DNA from: Paraglaciecola arctica
Lineage (GTDB): Bacteria > Pseudomonadota > Gammaproteobacteria > Enterobacterales > Alteromonadaceae
Length of the DNA stretch: 20,825 nt
NCBI GenBank assembly: GCA_003232445.1
Contig: QIJM01000065.1
Location: 1 to 20,825 of the forward strand
Direction of reading: 5' to 3'
Under the pieces are notes generated by a model, which did not search any database, had not been told where the DNA came from, and saw nothing but the letters and a program-made list of their open reading frames with translations. Below are positions 7,267 through 15,392 of this stretch, in pieces (position 1 is the stretch's first letter; each line of letters starts with the position of its first letter). The position numbers and the translations under genes were made by a program.

Positions 7267-8178
7267 GTGAGTAAGGTCGTGGCCGCAGAGCAACAAAACA
7301 TTCAATTTAATTTATGGACTACTTGCCAAGATTATTATGAATTAACCAAACCCAAAGTAGTGTTATTACTATTGTTAACCGCATTGGTTGGCATGTGTTT
7401 AGCTAGTGATAGCTGGATCAGTTGGCAGATCCTTATTGCAGGATTAACAGGTATTGGATTTTTGTCATCTGCCGCTGCAGTAGTGAATCATGTTGTTGAT
7501 AGAAAAATAGACGGCAAAATGGCACGCACATTTAATCGTCCAGTAGCGAAAGGCAAAGTGACCCCGCAAAATGCATTAATTTTTGCCGCAGTATTAACTG
7601 TGGTTGGTTATGTGATCCTCGAACTATGGGTCAATCGTTTAACGGCAGTGTTAACCCTAGCCGGGTTATTGGGATATGCGGTGGTATACACCATGTATTT
7701 AAAACGAGCTACCCCACAAAACATTGTTATTGGGGGTTTGGCAGGGGCTATCCCTCCACTATTAGGCTGGACAGCGGTAACAGGGGAAATTCACGCTCAT
7801 GCGTTGTTGTTGGTATTGATTGTATTTACTTGGACACCGCCACATTTTTGGGCGCTAGCCATTCATCGTGAAAAAGACTATGCCAGAGCACAAGTGCCTA
7901 TGTTGCCTGTAACCCACGGTATTGAATTTACCAAAACTTCAGTTCTGTTGTATACGGTTTTACTCTGTGTGGTGTGTTTGCTGCCTTATTTAATTGGTAT
8001 GTCTGGACTGATATACCTTATTGGTTCCACGTTGCTAAATGCTGGCTTTCTATATTACGCATGGAAATTGAAATTTACCGCTACCGAACAAACCGCTATG
8101 CAAACCTTTAAATTTTCGATTATTCATCTAATGGTGCTGTTTGTAGTGCTTTTGGTTGATCATTATGTGCGGTTTTAG
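7267..8178 (+). CDS. ctaB: protoheme IX farnesyltransferase (heme O synthase)
   Basis: This UbiA-superfamily enzyme transfers a farnesyl group from farnesyl diphosphate to the vinyl group of protoheme, making heme O, the substrate of CtaA. The 303-residue protein has the expected helices. Its Asp-rich motif is N74-x3-D78-x3-D82 (in NHVVDRKIDGKMART) and the second conserved site is HREKDYARAQVPML around D204, which together position Mg2+ and the diphosphate. The start is GTG 7267, well placed after TAGGAGAA. The gene is also called cyoE in bo3 oxidase operons, but here the context is aa3. The stop lies two bases before the SCO start. Confidence 0.97.
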   Translation: MSKVVAAEQQNIQFNLWTTCQDYYELTKPKVVLLLLLTALVGMCLASDSWISWQILIAGLTGIGFLSSAAAVVNHVVDRKIDGKMARTFNRPVAKGKVTPQNALIFAAVLTVVGYVILELWVNRLTAVLTLAGLLGYAVVYTMYLKRATPQNIVIGGLAGAIPPLLGWTAVTGEIHAHALLLVLIVFTWTPPHFWALAIHREKDYARAQVPMLPVTHGIEFTKTSVLLYTVLLCVVCLLPYLIGMSGLIYLIGSTLLNAGFLYYAWKLKFTATEQTAMQTFKFSIIHLMVLFVVLLVDHYVRF

Positions 8179-8180
8179 GT

Positions 8181-8819
8181 ATGAGTAAATTACAAGCAGG
8201 TCTGATTGCATTTATTGCACTCGTTATTGGGGTCGTGGTGGCAATCTACATCGCTCCGCCCGGCGGCGACAACAAAACACAACATGTGAGTCTGTATCCT
8301 CAGGTTAGAGCGCTGCCAGATTTTCAGTTAGTGGATCATAATAAACAAGCGTTTACAGCAGCGAATTTTATAGGGCATTGGAGTCTGGTTTTTGTTGGTT
8401 ATACATATTGTCCCGATATTTGCCCGACTACCTTGGCAGAGCTAAAAGGTATTTATCCTGAATTACAAAAGATACCCTCGGATTTTCCTATTCAAATAGT
8501 GCTGCTGTCTGTTGATCCTAAACGTGATACACCAGAACGATTGAACGAATATATCAATTTTTTCCATCCCGACTTTATGGCCGTAAGTGGAGAACATTCT
8601 CAGTTATTTCCTCTAGTCAGAGCTATGGGCATGATGTATTCCATGTCTGAAAGCACCGATAACCCTAACTATTTGGTAGATCACAGTTCGTCCGTGGTGG
8701 TAATAAATCCAAAGGCTCAAGTAGTAGGGCGCTTTAAGCCAGAATTTGTTGTAGGTAAATTGCCGATTAGTGAAGGGCAAAAGATACTGGCCGATATGCC
8801 GGCAATTATCTCCAAATAA
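8181..8819 (+). CDS. SCO1/SenC family copper chaperone for cytochrome oxidase
   Basis: SCO proteins load or reduce the CuA site of subunit II. The 212-residue protein has an N-terminal membrane anchor (about 5-25) and a periplasmic thioredoxin-like domain. The copper ligands of the family are all present: C77 and C81 in YCPDICPTT, and H168 in VDHSSS. Other family segments are LLSVDPKRDTP and the FMAVSG loop. The start ATG 8181 lies two bases after the ctaB stop, so it is translationally linked and probably the last assembly gene of the operon. A GNAT gene begins 11 bases later. Confidence 0.96.
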   Translation: MSKLQAGLIAFIALVIGVVVAIYIAPPGGDNKTQHVSLYPQVRALPDFQLVDHNKQAFTAANFIGHWSLVFVGYTYCPDICPTTLAELKGIYPELQKIPSDFPIQIVLLSVDPKRDTPERLNEYINFFHPDFMAVSGEHSQLFPLVRAMGMMYSMSESTDNPNYLVDHSSSVVVINPKAQVVGRFKPEFVVGKLPISEGQKILADMPAIISK

Positions 8820-8830
8820 ATCACAACAAA

Positions 8831-9448
8831 ATGAACAACAGGCAAGCTAATCAGGACGATGCACGCACATTAGCGCAATTGATTTTTTCTTCCGCGCCTG
8901 TTGCACTAGCCGCGACTTTTGATATTAATCAAGAGTTGTCGGCGTTAAATTTTCTGCATTCGAGTCTTTTAACTGCAGATGGTCAATATGGATATGACAA
9001 TCATTGGGTGGCCGAGATCGACAATCAAGTCGTCGGTTGTTTAAGCTCGTGGCATAGTGATCTGCCAGATTCTTTCCACCAAGCTACTTTGATCAATCTA
9101 ACTGGTTTTTACGGTATTGCCCATGCATTATCTGTAGTGCAGGCTAGCCAAGCTTTGCAAGATTGTATTCCCCAACCTAAAAATAATGAATGGTGTATTG
9201 GACATTTTGCTGTGCTTGCAGAGCATCAAAGGAAAGGTGTTGGAAGTACCCTATTAGACGTTATGCACAAACAAGCACTAGCCTTTGATAGATCTGTCCT
9301 ATGCCTTGATGTTGAAAGTAAAAATTCACAAGCAATAGATTTTTATCTAGGACACGGGTTTGTAAAGAAAAACGAATCAGCTGTTAGCCCAAGAATGCAA
9401 ACCTTAGGCATTGGCTCGCATTTCCATCTGAGTAAAGTCTTAGTCTAA
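8831..9448 (+). CDS. GNAT family N-acetyltransferase
   Basis: GNAT enzymes move an acetyl group from acetyl-CoA to an amine; the substrate here cannot be told. The 205-residue protein contains the acetyl-CoA pyrophosphate loop at about residues 133-138 (QRKGVG, matching Q/R-x-x-G-x-G/A), preceded by the strand CIGHFAVLAEH and followed by a helix. The later segment CLDVESKNSQAIDFYLGHGF is the standard GNAT C-terminal beta-alpha unit. The long insertion between about residues 75 and 118 is typical of standalone GNATs of marine Alteromonadales (inferred). It begins 11 bases after the SCO gene with no obvious ribosome site, and may be read through from the oxidase operon. Its end overlaps the convergent deacetylase gene by nine bases. 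Confidence 0.88.
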   Translation: MNNRQANQDDARTLAQLIFSSAPVALAATFDINQELSALNFLHSSLLTADGQYGYDNHWVAEIDNQVVGCLSSWHSDLPDSFHQATLINLTGFYGIAHALSVVQASQALQDCIPQPKNNEWCIGHFAVLAEHQRKGVGSTLLDVMHKQALAFDRSVLCLDVESKNSQAIDFYLGHGFVKKNESAVSPRMQTLGIGSHFHLSKVLV

Positions 9449-10495
9449 CCATTTCCCTTCAGCTGTTGGCATAAAAAAGGGTTGTGAAAACCAGTAGTAT
9501 CTACCTTTTTCGCTTATGCTAGGCGCAGTGCAATTCACTCTATGCCTGCCGGGTTGACTAATGGGCTCTAAATCCACTGAAATAGCATTTCCTTTAAGCG
9601 ACTTGTTAAGTACCTGACCATTTTGAAAGCAGTTGATTTGTTGCGGTGCTAAGTCTTCAATTTTTACATTAAATGTCAGATTTTCATTTTGAACCGGTAA
9701 CTCAATCTTTGGATCATCCGGAAAAACAGCGGTAACTGGCATCGCCAAGCTATTTAATTTGACCTTCAAAGTCTCGATATTACTGTACACCCCAGCAGCG
9801 GGGTAACGTGGTAAGGCAGAAAAGTCACTGTATGACGCTATAGCACCACTATGCTGGGCAAATCCAATGTAACCTTGTTCGCTTAGCCGTGCTTTTAATT
9901 GTTTATCAAATTCTCCGTATGGATAAGCAAAATACTTAAGGCTGTAGCCAATATTCTGCTCCAGCATTTTTTCGGCATCGTTAATATCTTGCATGGTATG
10001 CCTAAGCCAATCTTGTTGTGATCCCTCGGCATTTTTACTAAGCAAGTGGTTATGTTGTTTTCCATGATTGGCAAAACTGGCATTTTCCGCCGCCATAAGT
10101 TTCACTTGTTGCCAGTTAAGTTGGTAATTCACCTTACCAATAAGAGGAGGGTTTACAAAAACGGTATACGGAAATGCAAATTCTTTAAGAATAGGGTGTG
10201 CATTGTCATAGATGTTGTTATAACCGTCATCAAAGGTGATGACTACTGTCTTTTCGGGCAAAGGCCGGTTGTTTTGTAGGGCTTGAATAACTTGCTGAAG
10301 AGGTAATACCTTATGGTTATCCGCCAAATATTGCATATGTTGGCGAAAGGTATCAGGTGAGACTGAAGTCACCTTAGGAGTGCTATTACTTACATGGTGA
10401 TATAACAATATGACAGCATTGTCTTTTGCCCAAATGTTTATGCTTAATATCGCACATGTTATGGTCAGCAAAATAATACACCAAGCCTTTCTCAT
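9440..10495 (-). CDS. secreted polysaccharide deacetylase family protein (NodB/CE4)
   Basis: Proteins with the NodB homology domain remove N- or O-acetyl groups from glycans with a divalent metal. Numbered from the ATG at 10495 (351 residues), it has a signal peptide (about 1-23), then LLYHHVS, the catalytic TFDDG motif (87-91), a metal-binding H144-x3-H148 and the AYPYGE motif (190-195). The acid and both histidines are therefore present. About 100 C-terminal residues look beta-rich and form a separate, possibly carbohydrate-related domain of unknown type. The start is chosen because AAGGA lies five bases upstream (10501-10505); 13 extra in-frame codons further upstream lack a ribosome site. 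The substrate (peptidoglycan, chitin-like or exopolysaccharide) is unknown. Transcription diverges from the MATE gene 27 bases away. Confidence 0.92.
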   Translation of the reverse strand: MRKAWCIILLTITCAILSINIWAKDNAVILLYHHVSNSTPKVTSVSPDTFRQHMQYLADNHKVLPLQQVIQALQNNRPLPEKTVVITFDDGYNNIYDNAHPILKEFAFPYTVFVNPPLIGKVNYQLNWQQVKLMAAENASFANHGKQHNHLLSKNAEGSQQDWLRHTMQDINDAEKMLEQNIGYSLKYFAYPYGEFDKQLKARLSEQGYIGFAQHSGAIASYSDFSALPRYPAAGVYSNIETLKVKLNSLAMPVTAVFPDDPKIELPVQNENLTFNVKIEDLAPQQINCFQNGQVLNKSLKGNAISVDLEPISQPGRHRVNCTAPSISEKGRYYWFSQPFFMPTAEGKWLD

Positions 10496-10507
10496 GTCTT
10501 TCCTTTC

Positions 10508-10526
10508 AATAATGATAATTAAATGA
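10508..10526. promoter_or_regulatory. possible Fur-like box between the divergent deacetylase and MATE genes
   Basis: AATAATGATAATTAAATGA matches 11 of the first 12 bases of the classical 19-bp Fur box (GATAATGATAATCATTATC), but the right half matches poorly. It occupies the 27-base gap between the two start codons and would block both genes if bound. AT-rich DNA produces such half matches by chance, so confidence is low. Confidence 0.25.
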
Positions 10527-11860
10527 CTAACCATAATACCCTATCTAATTTGTTTCAGATTAGTCTGCATCAAAAAATTATTGTTATTGCGATACCTATG
10601 ATCTTAAGTAATGTCGCGACTCCCTTGATGGGACTGGTCGACACCGCTGTGTTAGGGCATATGCAGGGCACGTATTTTCTTGCTGGTGCGTCAGTAGCCG
10701 CACTGATTATCACGCAACTGTATTGGTTATGTGGCTTTTTAAGAATGACCAGCACAGGTCTCAGCGCTCAAGCAAAAGGTAGTAAAGATAAGGATCAGCT
10801 CAATCAAAGTTTGTTTCAAGGGTTATTGATTAGCTTTTTACTGGGCTGCTTTTTATTGTTAATACAAGATGGCATTTTAGCTTTAGGTTTGTACTTTGCC
10901 AATGCTACCCCCGTTATTGAAGAGGTTATATCTGAGTATTTCTCCACACGCATTTGGGGCGCACCTGCTGCGATAGTTAATCTAGCCTTAATAGGTTGGC
11001 TGATAGGCCAGCAAAAAGCCAAACAGGTATTGCTTATTCAGGTGCTGGCAAACCTATTAAACCTAGCGCTCAATCTTTGGTTCGTATTTGGCTTAGGGCT
11101 AGAAGTATTCGGCGTGGCTTTGGCCAGTGTCATAGCTGAATATTTTATTGTAGTAGTGAGCATGATTGTGGCGTTAAACATTATTGGTAAGCCAATAATG
11201 CAAAAAAAATGGTTCTCAACTGTCTATTTACGACCTCTGTTATCCCTAAACGGCAACACGTTTTTTCGAAACCTCATCTTGCAAGCCTGTATCGCCTTTC
11301 TTATTTTTAAGGGCGTAGGTTTTGGTTCTACGTCAGCGGCAATCAACGCCATTTTGATGCAGTTTTTCACCTTAATTGCCCTTGGTTTAGACGGGGTTGC
11401 TTATGCAGCAGAAGCATTGGTGGGTGAACAAAAAGGACAAAAAGATACCAACGGCATCATCCAGGTTACTTTACACGGATTGGTGTGGTCGACGGTTGTT
11501 GCTGTGTTTTACTCGCTGGTTTTTGTTGTATGGGGTACTGATATTATTTCTACAATAACAGATCAACCCGCGCTTCAATTAGAAATGAACGATTACTTAA
11601 TATTTGTATATTGTTTGCCCTTAATCGCGCATTGGTGCTTCTTTTTTGATGGAGTATTTGTGGGTTTAACACGTGCAAAAGCCATGCGAAATAGTATGTT
11701 GTTGTGTGGGTTGGCAGTTTACTTTCCCGCTTTTTGGCTGTTTTCAGCTTATGCAAACCAAGGTTTGTGGATGGCTATGTTACTTTTTTTACTGTCTAGA
11801 GGAATAAGCTTAGGAAGTTATTTTATTTATCTTTGCCGGACTGGGAAGGTGGCGGTTTAA
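10523..11860 (+). CDS. MATE family efflux transporter (DinF-like)
   Basis: MATE transporters export drugs, cationic compounds or metabolites in exchange for Na+ or H+. The 445-residue protein has about twelve membrane helices in two halves of six, with the family opening IPMILSNVATPLMGLVDTAVLGH (about residues 24-46) and the second half starting near residue 240. The motif GLVDTAVLGH and the length fit the DinF subgroup. The start ATG 10523 has no clear ribosome site, but the next in-frame Met lies inside helix 1. The start is 27 bases from the divergent deacetylase, and the 3' end overlaps the opposite small membrane gene by 38 bases. The substrate cannot be inferred. Confidence 0.93.
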   Translation: MTNHNTLSNLFQISLHQKIIVIAIPMILSNVATPLMGLVDTAVLGHMQGTYFLAGASVAALIITQLYWLCGFLRMTSTGLSAQAKGSKDKDQLNQSLFQGLLISFLLGCFLLLIQDGILALGLYFANATPVIEEVISEYFSTRIWGAPAAIVNLALIGWLIGQQKAKQVLLIQVLANLLNLALNLWFVFGLGLEVFGVALASVIAEYFIVVVSMIVALNIIGKPIMQKKWFSTVYLRPLLSLNGNTFFRNLILQACIAFLIFKGVGFGSTSAAINAILMQFFTLIALGLDGVAYAAEALVGEQKGQKDTNGIIQVTLHGLVWSTVVAVFYSLVFVVWGTDIISTITDQPALQLEMNDYLIFVYCLPLIAHWCFFFDGVFVGLTRAKAMRNSMLLCGLAVYFPAFWLFSAYANQGLWMAMLLFLLSRGISLGSYFIYLCRTGKVAV

Positions 11861-12077
11861 AGCTTGCGATCATGCGGTGCGTCAGAATGCCTAGGTAGCC
11901 TCTAATGGAATATAAGCTTCCCACTACCAATAAAACCAGACCAGGAACTTGAATGATAGGCGCGTATTTTGCGCCTATCAATACGGCTACTGCGCCTAAG
12001 CAAAATATGCCTAGACCACGCTTGAAAAAAGCCCAGCTTTTACTTGGGTCGTTAGCTAAACGCTGTAACCAGTTAAT
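11823..12077 (-). CDS. small two-helix membrane protein with probable ATT start codon
   Basis: This 84-residue reading frame has no ATG, GTG or TTG at its beginning. The frame is open from the nfuA stop (12123-12125). AAGGA at about 12085-12089 on the minus strand lies seven bases before ATT at 12077-12075, which gives a product starting (M)NWLQRLANDPSKSW. Residues about 21-39 and 44-65 are two hydrophobic helices, followed by a Pro/Ser/Lys-rich polar tail. This is coherent protein sequence with a ribosome site, so I regard it as real. I do not know the family, and it appears to be a conserved-type membrane protein cotranscribed with nfuA, whose stop is 45 bases upstream. The 3' end overlaps the MATE gene. 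ATA or ATC just upstream are less well spaced starts. Confidence 0.75.
   Translation of the reverse strand: MNWLQRLANDPSKSWAFFKRGLGIFCLGAVAVLIGAKYAPIIQVPGLVLLVVGSLYSIRGYLGILTHRMIASFKPPPSQSGKDK
11954..11980. repeat. 10-bp perfect inverted repeat inside the small membrane gene
   Basis: TGATAGGCGC (11954-11963) is exactly complementary to GCGCCTATCA (11971-11980), with a 7-nt loop. It lies in the coding region for the end of the first helix of the two-helix protein, and 94 bases past the end of the MATE gene on the other strand. No T-tract follows on the plus strand. It may end or stabilise the MATE transcript, or be a chance fold of coding DNA. Confidence 0.5.
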
Positions 12078-12122
12078 GATTATATCCTTGTTAGGATGGA
12101 TTGGTATTATTCGGTGGTGAGC

Positions 12123-12701
12123 CTAGTAGTAAGAGTGTTCACCTGCTTGATGATCAGTCGCATCTTTAACCGCAGTTAATTCGCCAACAAACTGCTCTAA
12201 CATTTGTTTTTCGATGCCGTCTTTTAAGGTGACATCCACTTGTGCACAGCCATTACAACCGCCGCCAAATTGTAAAACAGCTTCTTTTTCTTCGGTAATT
12301 TCGATTAAGGTCACTTTACCGCCATGGCTAGCAAGTTGAGGGTTGATTTCTGCCTCAATCATATAACTCACGCGTTCGGCTAATGGTGCGTCGTTATCGA
12401 CCTTACGTGCCTTGGCATTCGGTGCTTTAAGGGTCAGCTGTGAACCCATTTGGTCAGTAACAAAATCAATTTCAGCTTCTTCAAGGAAAGGCGCGCTTTC
12501 TAAATCAACGACCGCATCAAAACCATTAAATTCCAGTACAGTGTCTGATCCTTCTATCGCATCTGGTGGACAGTAAGATACGCCACATTCTGCACTGGGT
12601 GTGCCGGGGCTAACCACAAACACTCTGATATTAGTATCAGGCTCTTGGTTTGCTAGTAGCTTACAGAAATGCGCTTGCGCTGTTTCTGAAATGTTAATCA
12701 T
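12123..12701 (-). CDS. nfuA: Fe/S biogenesis protein NfuA
   Basis: NfuA carries and delivers [4Fe-4S] clusters to target enzymes, especially under oxidative stress or iron limitation. The 192-residue protein has an N-terminal degenerate A-type carrier domain (about 1-100, with Cys at 39 and 44) and a C-terminal Nfu domain. C149 and C152 in GGGCNGC bind the cluster between two subunits. Length and architecture match the E. coli protein. It is transcribed away from the M14 gene, across a 144-base gap, and towards the small two-helix gene. In E. coli it lies beside gntX (comF) and bioH; here the M14 gene separates them. Confidence 0.97.
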   Translation of the reverse strand: MINISETAQAHFCKLLANQEPDTNIRVFVVSPGTPSAECGVSYCPPDAIEGSDTVLEFNGFDAVVDLESAPFLEEAEIDFVTDQMGSQLTLKAPNAKARKVDNDAPLAERVSYMIEAEINPQLASHGGKVTLIEITEEKEAVLQFGGGCNGCAQVDVTLKDGIEKQMLEQFVGELTAVKDATDHQAGEHSYY

Positions 12702-12744
12702 GGGCTATCTACCTGTAAAATGTACCTGTTGAGATAATAACAAA

Positions 12745-12771
12745 ATTACTTGACTAAAACACTCAAGTAAT
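12745..12771. repeat. 9-bp inverted repeat in the nfuA/M14 intergenic region
   Basis: ATTACTTGA (12745-12753) and TCAAGTAAT (12763-12771) form a perfect inverted repeat with a 9-base spacer, so the two half-sites are centred 18 bases apart, near two helical turns. This geometry is more like a binding site for a dimeric regulator than a terminator, although a short T-run follows. The left arm overlaps one copy of an 11-base direct repeat (12750-12760 and 12792-12802). It sits between the divergent nfuA and M14 genes. Confidence 0.6.
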
Positions 12772-12791
12772 CGTTTTTCCTTATGTTAATT

Positions 12792-12821
12792 TTGACTAAA
12801 ACGTGCGACTATTTTTATAAA
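12792..12821 (+). promoter_or_regulatory. predicted sigma70-type promoter of the M14 peptidase gene
   Basis: TTGACT (12792-12797) and TATAAA (12816-12821) are separated by 18 bases and match the -35 and -10 consensus well. The transcript would start near 12828, leaving a leader of about 18 bases before ATG 12846. The -35 lies inside the second copy of the direct repeat TTGACTAAAAC. Confidence 0.6.
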
Positions 12822-12845
12822 TATTGACTGCTGGGACTGATTTTT

Positions 12846-15392
12846 ATGGATTGGGTGTTTAGAATGTTTGTTTTTTGTTTGTTGTTGATGAGTGTACAAG
12901 CTGTAGCTGTTGTCGATACCGCCTATTTACCAGCAGACACTCAATATAAAGTCGGTATTACTACCCCCACTCAAGCATTGGGAGCGTCAGTAGGTAAATG
13001 GCATGTGCGGCATGATCAAATAGCTAACTATATGCAAGTGTTGGCTTCACAGTCAGACCGCGTCAGCTTAGTTGAAACAGGTCGTACTCACGAAAATCGC
13101 CCTCTTTATTTATTGGCATTCAGCTCAGCTGAAAATCAGCGAAACTTAGATACAATCCAAGCCAGACATATTCAAAACTTAGGTCAATCTACTGACAAAA
13201 ATGACCCACTCATTATTTGGATGGGCTACAGCGTACATGGTGACGAACCATCAGGTTCGAATGCTGCACTTTTGATTGCTTATTATCTCGCTGCTGGTGA
13301 AAGTGAATTAATCAATCAATTGCTTAAAGACAATATTATATTGCTCGATCCAAGCGCAAACCCTGATGGCCTATCGCGGTTCGCACAGTGGGCCAATATG
13401 CATAAAAGTAAAAATCTGGTATCTGATCCTAATCACCGTGAGCACAAGCAGGCTTGGCCTTCAGGACGAACCAACCATTATTGGTTTGACTTAAATCGCG
13501 ATTGGTTGTTACTGACTCATCCAGAGTCACGGGCACGGATCAATCAATTCCATCAATGGCGTCCGCACGTATTAACCGACTTCCATGAAATGGGCACTAA
13601 CAGCACCTACTTCTTCCAACCTGGTATTTCTTCTAGAAAAAACCCTTGGACACCATTAAAAAATGTTGAGTTGACTGCCGCACTGGCAGATTTTCATGCT
13701 GCAGCGTTAGACAAAAATAAGCAGCTATATTTTACTCAAGAGAGTTTTGACGATTTCTATTATGGCAAAGGTTCAACTTACCCTGATGCACACGGCAGTA
13801 TTGGCATTTTGTTTGAACAAGCCAGCAGCAGAGGGCATCTGCAAGACTCTGATCATGGCACGTTGAAGTTTTCCGATACCATTCAAAATCAAGTAACAAC
13901 TTCTCTTTCGACTTTTGCTGGTGCTTTAGCCAATAAACAAGCCATTCTTGATTATCAAGTGGATTTTGCTGAGCAAACCAAAGATTTAGTCAAAGATGAT
14001 GATTTAGCCGGATATATTTTGAATGAGAAATTTGACCAAACCCGCTTCTCAAAAATGCTAGAGATATTGTCAGCACATCAGATTCAATATTTTCCTTTAA
14101 GCAAGGATGTAAAAGTAGATGGACAAACCTTCAATACAGTAAACAGTATGTTTGTGCCACTCGACCAGCCTCAGTATCGACTGATAAAATCTCTTTTCTC
14201 AACCCGTAAATCATTTGATGACAACACCTTTTATGACGTGTCGAACTGGAATTTACCTCTAGCGTTTAATATTCAGTATCAAGCAGTTGAGCGGCAACCA
14301 AAACTTGATAAACAGCCGGTTAAAACGTCCACAACTGTTAACCCTGAATTATTACCTAGCGCTTACGCTTACGCTTTTTCTTGGCAAGATTATCAAGCAC
14401 CTAAACTTTTACAGCGTTTATTGACCAATAAGGTAAAAGTGAAACTTGCAGGAGAAGCTTTTTTTGCCCAAACCTCTCAAGGTGGTATGAGCTTTTCGGC
14501 CGGTGCGGTGATTGTGCCTATTGCTCTAGAACAACCTGAAAACTTGTTAGATATCCTTGGTGAGCAAAGTACGGGGCTGGATATTCCTATTCATTCGGTT
14601 ACATCTGGGTTAACCCGTCAAGGTATTGATTTAGGTAGCCGTAAAATGCTCAATATTGCCCTGCCCAAGGTATTGTTGGTGGGAGGGCGTGGTACTTCTC
14701 AATATGAATTGGGGGAAGTGTGGCATTACTTAGATCAGCATGTTGATATGCCGGTTTCAATTACAGATTTAGATCAACTGGGTAAACTTTCTTTGGACAG
14801 CTACACCCATATGATATGGGTCGAAGGCACGTATAAAGAGGTGCCTGAAAAAACCGTCAGCAACATTGAGGGCTGGTTGAATACAGGCGGCATACTTATC
14901 GGTCAAAAATCAGCAGCAAATTGGTTTTCTGATAAAAAATGGCTTAAGGCTGACTTCAAAAGTAAAAGTGAGATTAAGTCAGCGTTTGAAACAACAGGTA
15001 TGACCTATAAAGATCAGGAAGCGTTTAAAGCGAAACAAAGAATTGCCGGAGCAGTATTTGAAACGCAGTTGGATATAAGCCATCCACTGGCCTTTGGTTA
15101 TACTTCCACTACATTGCCTATGTTTCGTAACAGTGCATTGGTGATGCTCCAACCCGAAAAACCGTTTATTACCGTAGCAAGTTACGTTAAATCTCCACTT
15201 ATGGCAGGGTATAGTGCTGATGAGTTACAGCAACTTATTGGCGAAAGCGCGGCAATTGTGTCGCATAATTTTGGCAAAGGTAAAGTGATTGGTTTTGCTA
15301 CTAACGTTAATTTTAGAGGCGTTTGGTATGGCACCAGTCGTTTGATGAGCAACGCCATTTTTATGGCTGGTTTTATTAACGCACTAGAGTGA
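12846..15392 (+). CDS. M14 family zinc metallocarboxypeptidase-like protein with C-terminal GATase-like domain
   Basis: This is a large exported peptidase. A signal peptide (about 1-22) precedes an M14 carboxypeptidase domain. Its zinc ligands appear as H131 and E134 (HGDE) and H247 (DFHEMG), with supporting PSANPDG (169-175) and DLNRDW (215-220) segments, and the catalytic glutamate as E324 (ILFEQAS). All key residues are present, so it should be active, probably on peptides in the periplasm or outside the cell. From about residue 608 to the end it resembles a class I glutamine amidotransferase-like fold (KVLLVGGRGT, then GGILIG), seen in other large M14 proteins and with no known catalytic role here. 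The length (848) fits that subgroup. The start is ATG 12846. The 3' end overlaps comF by 17 bases. Confidence 0.9.
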   Translation: MDWVFRMFVFCLLLMSVQAVAVVDTAYLPADTQYKVGITTPTQALGASVGKWHVRHDQIANYMQVLASQSDRVSLVETGRTHENRPLYLLAFSSAENQRNLDTIQARHIQNLGQSTDKNDPLIIWMGYSVHGDEPSGSNAALLIAYYLAAGESELINQLLKDNIILLDPSANPDGLSRFAQWANMHKSKNLVSDPNHREHKQAWPSGRTNHYWFDLNRDWLLLTHPESRARINQFHQWRPHVLTDFHEMGTNSTYFFQPGISSRKNPWTPLKNVELTAALADFHAAALDKNKQLYFTQESFDDFYYGKGSTYPDAHGSIGILFEQASSRGHLQDSDHGTLKFSDTIQNQVTTSLSTFAGALANKQAILDYQVDFAEQTKDLVKDDDLAGYILNEKFDQTRFSKMLEILSAHQIQYFPLSKDVKVDGQTFNTVNSMFVPLDQPQYRLIKSLFSTRKSFDDNTFYDVSNWNLPLAFNIQYQAVERQPKLDKQPVKTSTTVNPELLPSAYAYAFSWQDYQAPKLLQRLLTNKVKVKLAGEAFFAQTSQGGMSFSAGAVIVPIALEQPENLLDILGEQSTGLDIPIHSVTSGLTRQGIDLGSRKMLNIALPKVLLVGGRGTSQYELGEVWHYLDQHVDMPVSITDLDQLGKLSLDSYTHMIWVEGTYKEVPEKTVSNIEGWLNTGGILIGQKSAANWFSDKKWLKADFKSKSEIKSAFETTGMTYKDQEAFKAKQRIAGAVFETQLDISHPLAFGYTSTTLPMFRNSALVMLQPEKPFITVASYVKSPLMAGYSADELQQLIGESAAIVSHNFGKGKVIGFATNVNFRGVWYGTSRLMSNAIFMAGFINALE

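Noticed and set aside
7626..7871. Alternate-frame open frame inside ctaB
   Set aside because: It is a shadow of the ctaB coding sequence with no ribosome site and no known motif.
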